Part shown: positions 1 to 8,127 of the stretch, piece by piece
Position numbering within the stretch: the first letter of the stretch is position 1
Layout: each line of letters opens with the position of its first letter
DNA from: UBA7239 sp035456205
GTDB lineage: Bacteria > Pseudomonadota > Gammaproteobacteria > Pseudomonadales > UBA7239
Direction of reading: 5' to 3'
DNA: 35,667 bases
Assembly (NCBI GenBank): GCA_035456205.1
Contig: DATIDQ010000004.1
Location: 1 to 35,667 of the forward strand
Notes under the pieces: model-generated
What the model was told of the DNA's origin: nothing
What the model saw: only the letters and a program-made list of their open reading frames with translations
The model's database searches: none
Made by a program: the position numbers and the translations under genes

Positions 1-458
1 ATACGTATTTTGTACTCAATGAAAACCTGGAACCGATAGGCAATGACAATGAACGTCGCAATATTATCTGGCAAACATTGCACGATGAGTTGGCACACAA
101 TATCGGTAACTTTCCTTCTATTTCCCAACGTCGCACAGCACGCGAACTGAAACATTTTACCATGCCTACCCGCACCAGCATGGTCAACGATATCAACAGT
201 GGCACTACCGTACTGGAAGTCATCTCTCCAGACAGACCCGGCCTGTTAGCACGTATTGCCCGTGTGTTTGTCGAGTTCGGTATCCGTATCCACAATGCCA
301 AGATCACCACACTCGGCGAACGGGTGGAAGACGTTTTTTTTGTCACGGACCAGGAAGGGAAACCATTATCTAATCCGGAATTCTGCGCGGCACTGCAAAC
401 AGAAATTTGCGAGCAACTCGACAAGCAGGTTGCAAAAACCTCCGCGCCAGCCATGTAA
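1..458 (+). CDS. glnD: GlnD, C-terminal part (PII uridylyltransferase / uridylyl-removing enzyme), partial
   Basis: The reading frame is open from base 3 to the TAA at 456-458, so this is the 3' end of a gene that begins before the window. The visible part contains a C-terminal ACT domain: a stretch reading TTVLEVISPDRPGLLARIA, followed by a segment ending in VEDVFFVTD. This is the typical end of GlnD, which senses glutamine through its ACT domains and adds or removes UMP on PII signal proteins. A TTG at 78 could be read as a start but lies inside the domain and is not one. In related gammaproteobacteria glnD is followed by dapC, as here. The catalytic nucleotidyltransferase and HD domains lie outside the window. 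Confidence 0.9.
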   Translation, partial: TYFVLNENLEPIGNDNERRNIIWQTLHDELAHNIGNFPSISQRRTARELKHFTMPTRTSMVNDINSGTTVLEVISPDRPGLLARIARVFVEFGIRIHNAKITTLGERVEDVFFVTDQEGKPLSNPEFCAALQTEICEQLDKQVAKTSAPAM

Positions 459-469
459 AAACCAACGAT

Positions 470-500
470 CAACATGAATCCAGCAACCAACATGAATCCA
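470..500 (+). repeat. 13-base direct repeat duplicating the dapC start codon
   Basis: CAACATGAATCCA occurs at 470-482 and again at 488-500, with a period of 18 bases (six codons). Both copies carry an in-frame ATG, at 474 and 492, so the duplication gives dapC two possible starts with the same first residues (MNP). Confidence 0.85.
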
Positions 501-1703
501 CTACTCAATACTTTGCAGCCCTACCCGTTTGAAAAACTGGCGGCTTTGAAAGCTGGCATTACTCCACCCGACCACCTGAAACATATCGCCCTGTCTATTG
601 GTGAACCACAACACCCGGCACCGGATTTTGTTGTGCGCACCCTGATAGAAAAAATGAGCGGCCTCAGCAACTACCCCACAACCAAAGGCATTCCTGCCTT
701 GCGTGATGCCATTGCACAGTGGTGCACACGCCGCTTCCAGCTACAACAAACACTCAATGCCGAAACACAAATCCTTCCCGTTAATGGTACGCGTGAAGCA
801 TTGTTTTCGTTTGCCCAGGCAACGATTGATACAACAAAAGCCAATCCGACTGTGGTTTCACCCAATCCGTTTTACCAGATCTATGAAGGCGCAGCATTAC
901 TCGCCGGCGCTGAGCCTTATTTCATCAACTGCACTGCCGCTAACGGTTTTATCCCGGATTTTTCCAGCGTTCCTGCTGATGTCTGGCAACGCTGCCAATT
1001 GTTATTTATCTGTTCACCGGGCAACCCGACCGGCAGCGTCATGAGCGTGAGTCAATTGCAATCACTGATCGCATTAGCTGACCAATACGATTTCATCATT
1101 GCCAGCGATGAATGCTATTCAGAATTGTATTTCGATGAAACCAATCCACCGGCAGGTTTGTTGCAAGCCTGTAGCGCAATGGGGCGACATGATTTCAATC
1201 GCTGCGTGGTATTTCATTCGCTATCCAAGCGCTCAAACTTGCCCGGTCTGCGCTCCGGTTTTGTTGCCGGTGACGCTGCCATACTGGAAAAATTCCTGCT
1301 GTATCGCACCTACCATGGCTGTGCCATGCCTTTGCAACACCAATACGCCAGTATCGCTGCATGGCAGGATGAAGCGCACGTGATAGAAAACCGTCGCTGC
1401 TACACAGAAAAGTTTTCTGCTGTACTGGATATTCTCGACAACTGCATCCAAGCCGGAAAAATTACCGTCAGCAAACCCGATGCCGGTTTCTATTTGTGGA
1501 TGCACGTTAACCGTAATGATCAGGATTTTGCACGCGCACTGTTTGCTGACCAGAATATCACCGTGTTGCCCGGCAGCTTTCTGTCACGCGAGGTCAACGG
1601 CATAACGCCAGGCGCCGGCTACGTGCGGATGGCACTAGTCGCTCCGCTGGCTGAATGTATTGATGCTGCACAACGCATCCGGACTTTTTTGCAACCATGT
1701 TGA
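492..1703 (+). CDS. dapC: N-succinyldiaminopimelate aminotransferase
   Basis: This is a fold-type I PLP aminotransferase of 403 residues. Visible motifs are SPGNPTG (Asn178), SDECYSELYFDE (Asp206), and SLSKRSNLPGLRSGF, whose lysine (about 246) forms the internal aldimine with PLP. The N-terminus MNPLLNTLQPYPFEKL is characteristic of DapC, which converts N-succinyl-2-amino-6-ketopimelate to N-succinyl-LL-diaminopimelate with glutamate as donor. dapD and dapE, the steps before and after it, lie downstream in the window. I chose the ATG at 492 because it matches the family N-terminus. The ATG at 474 is in frame and would add six residues as the result of a local duplication. Neither start has a strong ribosome site. 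The gene ends in a TGA that is itself part of a triple repeat. Confidence 0.92.
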   Translation: MNPLLNTLQPYPFEKLAALKAGITPPDHLKHIALSIGEPQHPAPDFVVRTLIEKMSGLSNYPTTKGIPALRDAIAQWCTRRFQLQQTLNAETQILPVNGTREALFSFAQATIDTTKANPTVVSPNPFYQIYEGAALLAGAEPYFINCTAANGFIPDFSSVPADVWQRCQLLFICSPGNPTGSVMSVSQLQSLIALADQYDFIIASDECYSELYFDETNPPAGLLQACSAMGRHDFNRCVVFHSLSKRSNLPGLRSGFVAGDAAILEKFLLYRTYHGCAMPLQHQYASIAAWQDEAHVIENRRCYTEKFSAVLDILDNCIQAGKITVSKPDAGFYLWMHVNRNDQDFARALFADQNITVLPGSFLSREVNGITPGAGYVRMALVAPLAECIDAAQRIRTFLQPC

Positions 1704-1745
1704 CTCTAAAACCATGTTGATTTTTCAGCCATGTTAAAAAAAGAA
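1695..1745 (+). repeat. Three tandem copies, 17-base period, joining dapC stop to nth start
   Basis: CCATGTTGA occurs at 1695-1703 and 1712-1720, and CCATGTTAA at 1729-1737, all exactly 17 bases apart. The first copy holds the dapC stop codon (TGA 1701-1703). The third copy holds the nth start codon (ATG 1731), so the ATG that starts nth corresponds to out-of-frame bases within the last codons of dapC. An in-frame TAA also follows the dapC stop at 1707-1709. Confidence 0.9.
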
Positions 1746-2384
1746 CGCGCTGCATGGATTGCCAATAAGCTGGCGGAACTGTATCCGGATCCACCTATTC
1801 CACTGGCGCACAAAGATCCCTATACCCTACTGGTAGCTGTATTATTATCGGCACAATGCACCGATGAGCGCGTCAACAAAGTCACCCCCGATCTGTGGAA
1901 GCTGGCAGACAACCCTTTTGATATGGCAAAAATTCCCGCTGAAAAAATTGAAGTGGCCATCAAATCCTGCGGCCTGTCACCGCAAAAATCCAGAGCCATT
2001 CATACGCTATCCAATATCCTGGTTAATGAACATAACGGCGTGGTACCGGATAATTTTATCGATCTGGAAAAGTTACCGGGCGTCGGCCATAAAACTGCCA
2101 GTGTGGTGATGTCACAGGCCTTTGGTGTGCCTGCTTTCCCTGTAGACACGCATATCCATCGTCTGGCGCAGCGCTGGAAACTCACCAATGGCAAGAACGT
2201 GACACAAACAGAAATGGATTTAAAGAAACTGTTTCCGCGTGAGAGCTGGAACGCCCTGCATCTGCAGATCATTTATTATGGCCGCGAACATTGCTCCGCC
2301 CACAGTTGCGATGGCACACGCTGTCTGATTTGCCAACACTGTTTCCCACAAAGAAAAAATCCTGTGGCTACACTCAAGGCCTGA
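1731..2384 (+). CDS. nth: Endonuclease III (DNA glycosylase/AP lyase)
   Basis: This 217-residue protein has the usual length for bacterial Nth. It carries the helix-hairpin-helix LPGVGHKTA with the catalytic lysine (K121) and the VDTHIHR motif with the catalytic aspartate (D139). The enzyme excises oxidised pyrimidines and cuts at abasic sites. A C-terminal cysteine cluster for a 4Fe-4S centre is present (C188, C193, C198, C201, C204). Its spacing is C-x9-C-x2-C-x2-C, with a fifth cysteine at 193, rather than the E. coli pattern C-x6-C-x2-C-x5-C. The ATG lies in the third copy of a 17-base repeat and has no clear Shine-Dalgarno sequence. The stop overlaps the next gene's ATG as TGATG. Confidence 0.93.
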   Translation: MLKKERAAWIANKLAELYPDPPIPLAHKDPYTLLVAVLLSAQCTDERVNKVTPDLWKLADNPFDMAKIPAEKIEVAIKSCGLSPQKSRAIHTLSNILVNEHNGVVPDNFIDLEKLPGVGHKTASVVMSQAFGVPAFPVDTHIHRLAQRWKLTNGKNVTQTEMDLKKLFPRESWNALHLQIIYYGREHCSAHSCDGTRCLICQHCFPQRKNPVATLKA

Positions 2385-5300
2385 TGATGCGCAAGGAAAA
2401 TCAAACGTATTTTCTTTCAATAATACTGGGTAGCGCCGCTCTTCTATTGGCGCAATGCATTTTTATGTATGGCGATACCGGCCGCGATGACGCTTTCTTC
2501 ACGTATTGGTCGGCACAAACGCTGGCGGAACATGGCCACATACTCAATTACAACGGCGAGCATGTCGAACAATCCTCTACGCTGCTGTATACGTTGCTGC
2601 TCGCTGCATGCCATAAAATTACGCCCTTTATGGCAATACCGACTTTATCGCTTGTCCTGTCACTGGCTGCAGGATTTTTTACACTACTGGCTTCCGCCTG
2701 CATTCTTCGCCAGCAAAAAATCAATCCTGCCCATATCCTGATACTCACCGCCGCACCCAGCATGGTTTTCTGGTCTTGCAGTGGCATGGAAACACTTGTC
2801 AGCACTGCGTTGTTCACAATAATTTTATTTTTATGTTTGCAGGATAATCCCACCAAAAAACAGCTGGGCCGGCTAGCAGTAGTCGCTGCACTGGCGGTAT
2901 TGAACAGGCCAGAAACTTTTATTGTACTGTTTTGTTTCGGTTTATTAGCCTGGTTATTGCAACGCAAAAACCATACTCAATGGATAATCCTGCTACTGAC
3001 AACTGTTGCGGCAGCCGGATTGGCCGGCCTATGGCGCCACTACTATTTTAATGACTGGTTTCCACAACCGGTCACTGCAAAAAGCAGCCGTGAATTTCTA
3101 TGGAACATACTGAAGGGCATTAACTATATTATTGATGCTGGCGATTCCATCACCACACAGTGCATCACTGCAGCAGGATTATTCAGCTGGTTTGCGGCGC
3201 TGATGTATTGGAAGCACCCGTTGCGATTGCCTGTTCTGGTTAGCGGTTCACTGGCACTCGCACAGCTAGCATTCATCATCGCTACCGGCGGCGACTGGAT
3301 GGAAGCGTCCCGTTTTCTTTTACCTGTTTTACCTGCGCTGCTGTTATGTGTGTGTTTTTTTCTGACACCGTGGAAAATATTCAGTAGATCAGTATTCGCC
3401 CTGTTATTTTTTGTAGCACTGTATGACAGCTGGTATTTTGCACACACCAGATCAACAGGCCTCAGCACTCTCGACCAGACCGCGGCGATCCAGCGCTATA
3501 TTCCAGATACTATCGAAACCCAGAGCTACAGCCAGGCAGAACTGCATACCAAGGATGCCCTGCGTGATATTCCACAGCTCGAACACCTGAACAGTCTGAT
3601 GTCGCAATTGGCTACTTATCCGGAAAAACTGAACATTGCCTCGATTCAAATGGGATTTATTCCCTATCATCTCGGCAAAAACTTTCCAGAGCGTTTGCAC
3701 TTTCTTGATTTACGCGCATTGAGTACACGTGATCTTTCAGGTTGTCCGTTGCTCAATAAATTCCCACGCACTGAAACCGGTATCAAGATCAGCTATGACG
3801 AATTTTTTGCCCTGCTTCCTGTATTGAACAGGCAATGTGGCATTGCCAAACCCGACATTCTCTATGATCTGGGTTATGACATGAGACAGAATGTCTTGCA
3901 AGATAACGGCTACGTGATTACATACCTTGAAAAACGCGGTATTCGTGGTGATTTTTCTACACGTCAGCTGGGTTCGGAATTGTTTGTGGCCGTGCGCCGC
4001 GAACTCGCAGCACAATACAAACTGAAAGATATTGCTGGCAACGTTCCAACCACTACAGCAACACCAGCAAATAATCCGCCCAACATTGTGTTCCTGATTG
4101 CCGACGATATCAGTTACGATAATTTCGGTTTTATGGGCAACGCAGCAGCACGTACGCCCACACTCGATCAACTCGCACAACAAGGCACCGTATTTACAAC
4201 GGGATACGTACCCAGCGCTTTCTGTCGCCCATCACTGGCCACACTGCTAACCGGCCAGTGGCCACACCAGAATCACGTACAAGCCAATAACGGCGCGATA
4301 GGATTGCCGCGCGGTTCGGTAACGTTAGCAACACGATTGCAGCAACATGGCTATGCAACATTCAGCGGCGGGAAATTCTGGGAGCAGGAACCTGATCTGC
4401 GCGGGTTTGACAGTTTTGATACCGATCGCGACCGGTTTGCGCGAAAAAATCAGGATGCGCTCTGGCAATTTCTTGATCAATACGCCGGCAACAAACCATT
4501 CTTTATCTGGTGGGCACCAATGCTGCCACACACGCCGCACAATCCTCCGCAAGAATTCCTAGATGCGATTGATGCCAACGCAATCAGCATCCAACCCGGT
4601 ATGCCAGCCGATAAACAACAGGAATTCCGGGAAAAGGAAAAAGTTTTACTGGCCATGAATCTCTGGTTTGACAGTGAGGCCAAAAAACTTCAGGAGAAAT
4701 TGAAGGAAAAAGGACAGATTGATAACACGCTGTTTGTTTTTATGTCCGATAATGGCCAGACCTATCGTACTTATTCCAAAAATACGCCCTACGAGTTAGG
4801 GCTTCGTACGCCCATGATTTTTTCATGGCCCGGCCATATACCGGCACAACGTATAGATGCACAAACTTCCAGCATACACATGTACAACACACTGCTGGAT
4901 TTTGCAGGCATTCCCGCGCTGGCAGGCACAGAACAGAGCCACAGCCTGAAACCGGTTATTGAAAAACAATTGCCACCCGTTTCGGAAAAACAGTTTGGCG
5001 CAGATTACCAATCCTACACGGAGAGAACAGAAGCTGATCGCACATCACGCCCGGAACGCGACATTTATGCCCTGCATATACGCGACGGCGAGTGGAAATA
5101 CATTTTCTATTTGCGCGATCTGCGCGAGAAAGACAATATTGTGCTGACCATCCAGAGCGGAATGTCGAATTTTCCTGCCCGCAATGCAGGCGATGAAGAA
5201 TTGTACTATTTACCTACCGACCAATACGAAGAAACGAATCTTGCCGCGCAACAAACCCAACAAAAACGCATTGAAAACTACCGCCGGGAGGCCCTGCAGT

Positions 5301-5401
5301 GGTGGTACAGCACCGGCGGCAAACCGCTGGATGCCAGTATCCACTGCCCGGCACAACCTGTTGCGCTGTGCCAGAAACTGGATGCCATCAAAGCCCGTTA
5401 A
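2384..5401 (+). CDS. Membrane GT-C-like glycosyltransferase domain fused to a sulfatase-fold domain
   Basis: This 1005-residue protein appears to have two modules. Residues 1-350 are a multi-pass membrane region of roughly nine or ten hydrophobic segments. Its GT-C/AftB-like features are GRDDAFF in the first loop (D35, D36), a following NGEHVEQSS segment, NRPET near 174 and GGDWMEASRFLLP near 302. After a soluble linker (about 360-560), residues 567-1005 form a sulfatase/alkaline-phosphatase-fold domain: NIVFLIADD with metal-binding aspartates, SAFCRPSLATLLTG as the signature region (Cys614), and later MSDNG and a K in YSKNTPYELGLRTPM. The signature differs from C-x-P-S-R because Leu618 replaces the arginine. 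I chose ATG 2384, which overlaps the nth stop, over an in-frame ATG at 2291 inside nth; ATG 2387 is equally possible. The likely role is periplasmic or envelope glycan modification, which is inference; the substrate is unknown. Confidence 0.8.
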   Translation: MMRKENQTYFLSIILGSAALLLAQCIFMYGDTGRDDAFFTYWSAQTLAEHGHILNYNGEHVEQSSTLLYTLLLAACHKITPFMAIPTLSLVLSLAAGFFTLLASACILRQQKINPAHILILTAAPSMVFWSCSGMETLVSTALFTIILFLCLQDNPTKKQLGRLAVVAALAVLNRPETFIVLFCFGLLAWLLQRKNHTQWIILLLTTVAAAGLAGLWRHYYFNDWFPQPVTAKSSREFLWNILKGINYIIDAGDSITTQCITAAGLFSWFAALMYWKHPLRLPVLVSGSLALAQLAFIIATGGDWMEASRFLLPVLPALLLCVCFFLTPWKIFSRSVFALLFFVALYDSWYFAHTRSTGLSTLDQTAAIQRYIPDTIETQSYSQAELHTKDALRDIPQLEHLNSLMSQLATYPEKLNIASIQMGFIPYHLGKNFPERLHFLDLRALSTRDLSGCPLLNKFPRTETGIKISYDEFFALLPVLNRQCGIAKPDILYDLGYDMRQNVLQDNGYVITYLEKRGIRGDFSTRQLGSELFVAVRRELAAQYKLKDIAGNVPTTTATPANNPPNIVFLIADDISYDNFGFMGNAAARTPTLDQLAQQGTVFTTGYVPSAFCRPSLATLLTGQWPHQNHVQANNGAIGLPRGSVTLATRLQQHGYATFSGGKFWEQEPDLRGFDSFDTDRDRFARKNQDALWQFLDQYAGNKPFFIWWAPMLPHTPHNPPQEFLDAIDANAISIQPGMPADKQQEFREKEKVLLAMNLWFDSEAKKLQEKLKEKGQIDNTLFVFMSDNGQTYRTYSKNTPYELGLRTPMIFSWPGHIPAQRIDAQTSSIHMYNTLLDFAGIPALAGTEQSHSLKPVIEKQLPPVSEKQFGADYQSYTERTEADRTSRPERDIYALHIRDGEWKYIFYLRDLREKDNIVLTIQSGMSNFPARNAGDEELYYLPTDQYEETNLAAQQTQQKRIENYRREALQWWYSTGGKPLDASIHCPAQPVALCQKLDAIKAR

Positions 5402-5408
5402 CCAGCAA

Positions 5409-5834
5409 TCAGGCTTTAATGCGCACCACCAGACAATCGCACTGCACTGCGTGCAAGATGGCGTTGGCGGTTGATCCCATCAACGCGCGCCAACCGCGCT
5501 TACCGTGTGAACCCACTACCAGTAAATCTGCCTGCAACTGTTCGACGAGATTAGCCACGGTACTGGAGGGTTGTCCGAGCAATGTGTGGATGTTGCCCTC
5601 TGCCACATTATGCCTGGCCACTATTTTCTGCACAGAACCAGCAATTCCCTCCAGCAAGGATTCATCACTGATGCTGGAATACCCTACCACCGGATCAAAT
5701 CCTGTCAGCGGCCAGTCCATTACGTGCACCACATCCAGCTTGGCGCCATATTGCCCCGCCAACTCCACGGCTTTATCCAGCAAACCGTGTGATTCTTCGC
5801 TTAAATCAATCGCAACCAGAATGCGCTTATACAT
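5409..5834 (-). CDS. Universal stress protein (UspA family)
   Basis: This 141-residue single-domain protein has the family start MYKRILVAIDLSEES and the C-terminal nucleotide-binding motif GSHGKRGWRALMGSTA, of the form G-x2-G-x9-G-S. That motif predicts an ATP-binding member. Universal stress proteins are cytoplasmic dimers made during growth arrest and other stress. The ATG at 5834 is preceded on the minus strand by GGAAGAGAGAG, a reasonable ribosome site. The gene converges on the sulfatase-fusion gene with a 7-base gap and diverges from dapD across 93 bases. I found no oxygen-responsive (Anr/FNR-like) box in that gap. Confidence 0.93.
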   Translation of the reverse strand: MYKRILVAIDLSEESHGLLDKAVELAGQYGAKLDVVHVMDWPLTGFDPVVGYSSISDESLLEGIAGSVQKIVARHNVAEGNIHTLLGQPSSTVANLVEQLQADLLVVGSHGKRGWRALMGSTANAILHAVQCDCLVVRIKA

Positions 5835-5927
5835 AGGCTCTCTCTTCCGTTGGGTGAAAATGTTATCCTGCGCGCCATTTTACGCACGTTTACACACTAC
5901 TTAAGTCCAGTATAGCGGAGACATAGC

Positions 5928-6950
5928 ATGACATTTGCCATCGGCATCGGTATCGGCACCCAAAACAGCAATGGCGAATGGCTGGAAGTCTTTTATCCCG
6001 CACCGCTCCTGCATCCTGCTGCCGATGTTGCCCGGACAATTGCCGATCATCTTCAACATGGCGGCGGTAACGCAGCGATCCAGATTTCTGCTGCCCAGTG
6101 TCAAACGCTTTGCGCTGCGCTACAAGCCGCAGGGTATACGTTTGATTGGCTCAATACCATGATCCATGTCAAGCGCTCTCTGGTAGTAACACTACTGGAA
6201 ACCGATGCAGCACCTGCTTCTGTGCCCGAGGTTTACCTGAAACTGCATTTACTGTCGCACCGCCTGGTGAAACCGCACACGATTAACCTGGCCGGTATTT
6301 TTGGTCTGCTGCCGAATGTTGCATGGACAGATGAAGGCGCCATTGATATCCGTGAACTGGCGCAGCGTCAGTTGCAGGCGCGAGTCAATGGCCGCGTGCT
6401 GGAAGTCTCTTCGGTCGATAAATTTCCAAAAATGGCGAACTATGTTGTGCCATCCGGTGTTCGTGTGGCACACACGGCACGCGTACGCCTTGGCGCCTAT
6501 CTCGGTGAAGGCACCACCATCATGCACGAAGGTTTCGTCAACTTTAATGCCGGCACTGAAGGCCCGGGCATGGTGGAAGGACGCATCTCCGCTGGTGTGT
6601 TTGTCGGTAAAGGTTCGGATATCGGCGGCGGCGCATCCACCATGGGCACGCTGTCTGGCGGCAACAATGTGGTGATCGCACTCGGTGAAGGTTGCTTGCT
6701 CGGCGCGAATGCCGGCGTGGGCATTCCGCTCGGTGATCGCTGCACTGTTGAAGCTGGCCTCTACATCACTGCCGGTTCAGTCGTGGCATTGATTGATAGC
6801 ACGGGTAAAGCTGCAGGCAGCTGCAAAGCACGGGAACTGGCCGGTAAATCCGATCTGTTATTTCGCCGCAATTCAAAAACCGGCGCGATAGAATGCCTGA
6901 CCAACAAATCCGCTATCGAACTGAATGAAGCTTTGCACAAGCATAACTGA
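5928..6950 (+). CDS. dapD: 2,3,4,5-tetrahydropyridine-2,6-dicarboxylate N-succinyltransferase (long form)
   Basis: This 340-residue protein matches the longer DapD type found in Pseudomonas and relatives, not the roughly 274-residue E. coli type. The C-terminal half is a left-handed beta-helix of hexapeptide repeats, visible as runs such as GAYLGEGTTIMHEGFVNF and GKGSDIGGGAS. The enzyme transfers succinyl from succinyl-CoA to tetrahydrodipicolinate in the lysine/peptidoglycan precursor pathway and acts as a trimer. The ATG at 5928 follows a good ribosome site (GGAG at 5917-5920). dapE follows 28 bases downstream, so the two are probably co-transcribed. The 3' end lies in a 16-base tandem duplication. 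Confidence 0.95.
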   Translation: MTFAIGIGIGTQNSNGEWLEVFYPAPLLHPAADVARTIADHLQHGGGNAAIQISAAQCQTLCAALQAAGYTFDWLNTMIHVKRSLVVTLLETDAAPASVPEVYLKLHLLSHRLVKPHTINLAGIFGLLPNVAWTDEGAIDIRELAQRQLQARVNGRVLEVSSVDKFPKMANYVVPSGVRVAHTARVRLGAYLGEGTTIMHEGFVNFNAGTEGPGMVEGRISAGVFVGKGSDIGGGASTMGTLSGGNNVVIALGEGCLLGANAGVGIPLGDRCTVEAGLYITAGSVVALIDSTGKAAGSCKARELAGKSDLLFRRNSKTGAIECLTNKSAIELNEALHKHN

Positions 6951-6966
6951 ACACAAACATAACTGA
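6936..6966 (+). repeat. 15-base tandem duplication across the dapD stop
   Basis: CACAAGCATAACTGA at 6936-6950 and CACAAACATAACTGA at 6952-6966 differ at one base and have a period of 16. The first copy contains the dapD TGA stop. The second places an in-frame TAA at 6960-6962, which would act as a back-up stop. Confidence 0.88.
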
Positions 6967-6978
6967 GTTGATGATTGC

Positions 6979-8127
6979 ATGACGATGACGCCTACACTCG
7001 CACTCACCTGCCAACTGATCGAACAACCGTCGGTCACGCCACATGATGCAGATTGTCAGCAGATCATGATGCAGCGTTTATCTGCTATAGGTTTTGCGTG
7101 TCGCGAAATGCCTTTTGGCGATGTAAAAAATTTCTGGGCCATACACGGCAGCTCCGATTTACAACAGCAGGGAAAAATTTTCTGTTTTGCTGGCCACACG
7201 GATGTCGTGCCTGGCGGTGATGAACATCATTGGCACAGCGCACCGTTCAAGGCGACGCTAAAAGGCGATTATCTCTATGGTCGCGGTGCTGCTGATATGA
7301 AAGGCAGTCTCGCTGCGATGGTCACAGCCTGTGAACGTTTTGTCGCAGCATACCCAGATCACAAAGGCCGTATTGCCTTCCTGATCACCAGCGATGAAGA
7401 AGGTGTTGCTGTTGATGGCACAGTAAAAGTCGTGCAACAACTGCAAGCAGAAAACACATTGATAGACTGGTGTCTGGTGGGTGAACCATCCAGCAGTAAA
7501 GTGACTGGCGACACCATCAAGAACGGTCGCCGCGGCTCACTCGGCGCGACGTTGACTGTAAAAGGCGTGCAAGGCCATGTGGCCTATCCGCAACTGGCGC
7601 GCAACCCGATTCACGATGCTGCACCGGCACTGGCAGAACTCACTGCAGAAGTGTGGGATAACGGCAACGCATTTTTTCCTGCCACCAGTTTCCAGATTTC
7701 CAATATCCACGCAGGCACCGGCACCACCAATGTCATTCCAGGAACGTTGGAAGTGCTATTTAATTTTCGCTTCTCGACAGAAGTCACTGAAGAAATCCTG
7801 CGCGCACGCACAGAAGCTATCCTGCAAAAACACAAACTGGATTACGACATCGTCTGGTCACTGAGCGGGCAACCTTTCCTGACGGATTGTGGCGCACTGG
7901 TGGATGCAACTGTTGCAGCGATTCGCGAAGTGACTGGCATCAACACTGAACTGTCTACTGCCGGCGGCACATCTGATGGCCGGTTTATTGCACCCACTGG
8001 CGCACAAGTGGTGGAACTCGGCCCCGTTAACGCCACTATCCATAAAGTGGATGAGAACACGCATATCGGCGAGCTGGATCAGTTATCGCTGGTTTACGAA
8101 GCGATATTACAGAAACTACTTGCCTGA
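6979..8127 (+). CDS. dapE: Succinyl-diaminopimelate desuccinylase
   Basis: This 382-residue M20-family metallohydrolase contains FAGHTDVVPGG (His73, Asp75), GRGAADMKGS (Asp106, the bridging metal ligand), TSDEEG (Glu140/141, general base and ligand), and late motifs STAGGTSDGRF and GPVNATIHKVDE. DapE hydrolyses N-succinyl-LL-diaminopimelate to LL-diaminopimelate and succinate using two zinc ions. It follows dapD and probably shares its transcript. The start at 6979 gives the usual N-terminus; the region just upstream has only a weak purine stretch. The end overlaps the 3' end of hrpA on the opposite strand by 12 bases. Confidence 0.95.
   Translation: MTMTPTLALTCQLIEQPSVTPHDADCQQIMMQRLSAIGFACREMPFGDVKNFWAIHGSSDLQQQGKIFCFAGHTDVVPGGDEHHWHSAPFKATLKGDYLYGRGAADMKGSLAAMVTACERFVAAYPDHKGRIAFLITSDEEGVAVDGTVKVVQQLQAENTLIDWCLVGEPSSSKVTGDTIKNGRRGSLGATLTVKGVQGHVAYPQLARNPIHDAAPALAELTAEVWDNGNAFFPATSFQISNIHAGTGTTNVIPGTLEVLFNFRFSTEVTEEILRARTEAILQKHKLDYDIVWSLSGQPFLTDCGALVDATVAAIREVTGINTELSTAGGTSDGRFIAPTGAQVVELGPVNATIHKVDENTHIGELDQLSLVYEAILQKLLA

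Noticed and set aside
2291..2383. An in-frame ATG at 2291 that would extend the sulfatase-fusion protein by 31 residues
   Set aside because: It lies inside nth in another frame and adds a non-hydrophobic leader. The ATG at 2384 overlaps the nth stop and directly precedes the first membrane segment.
5889..5916. TTTACA and TATAGC with 16 bases between, as a possible dapD promoter
   Set aside because: The -10 would abut the ribosome site, placing the transcription start within or after it, so it cannot be the main promoter.
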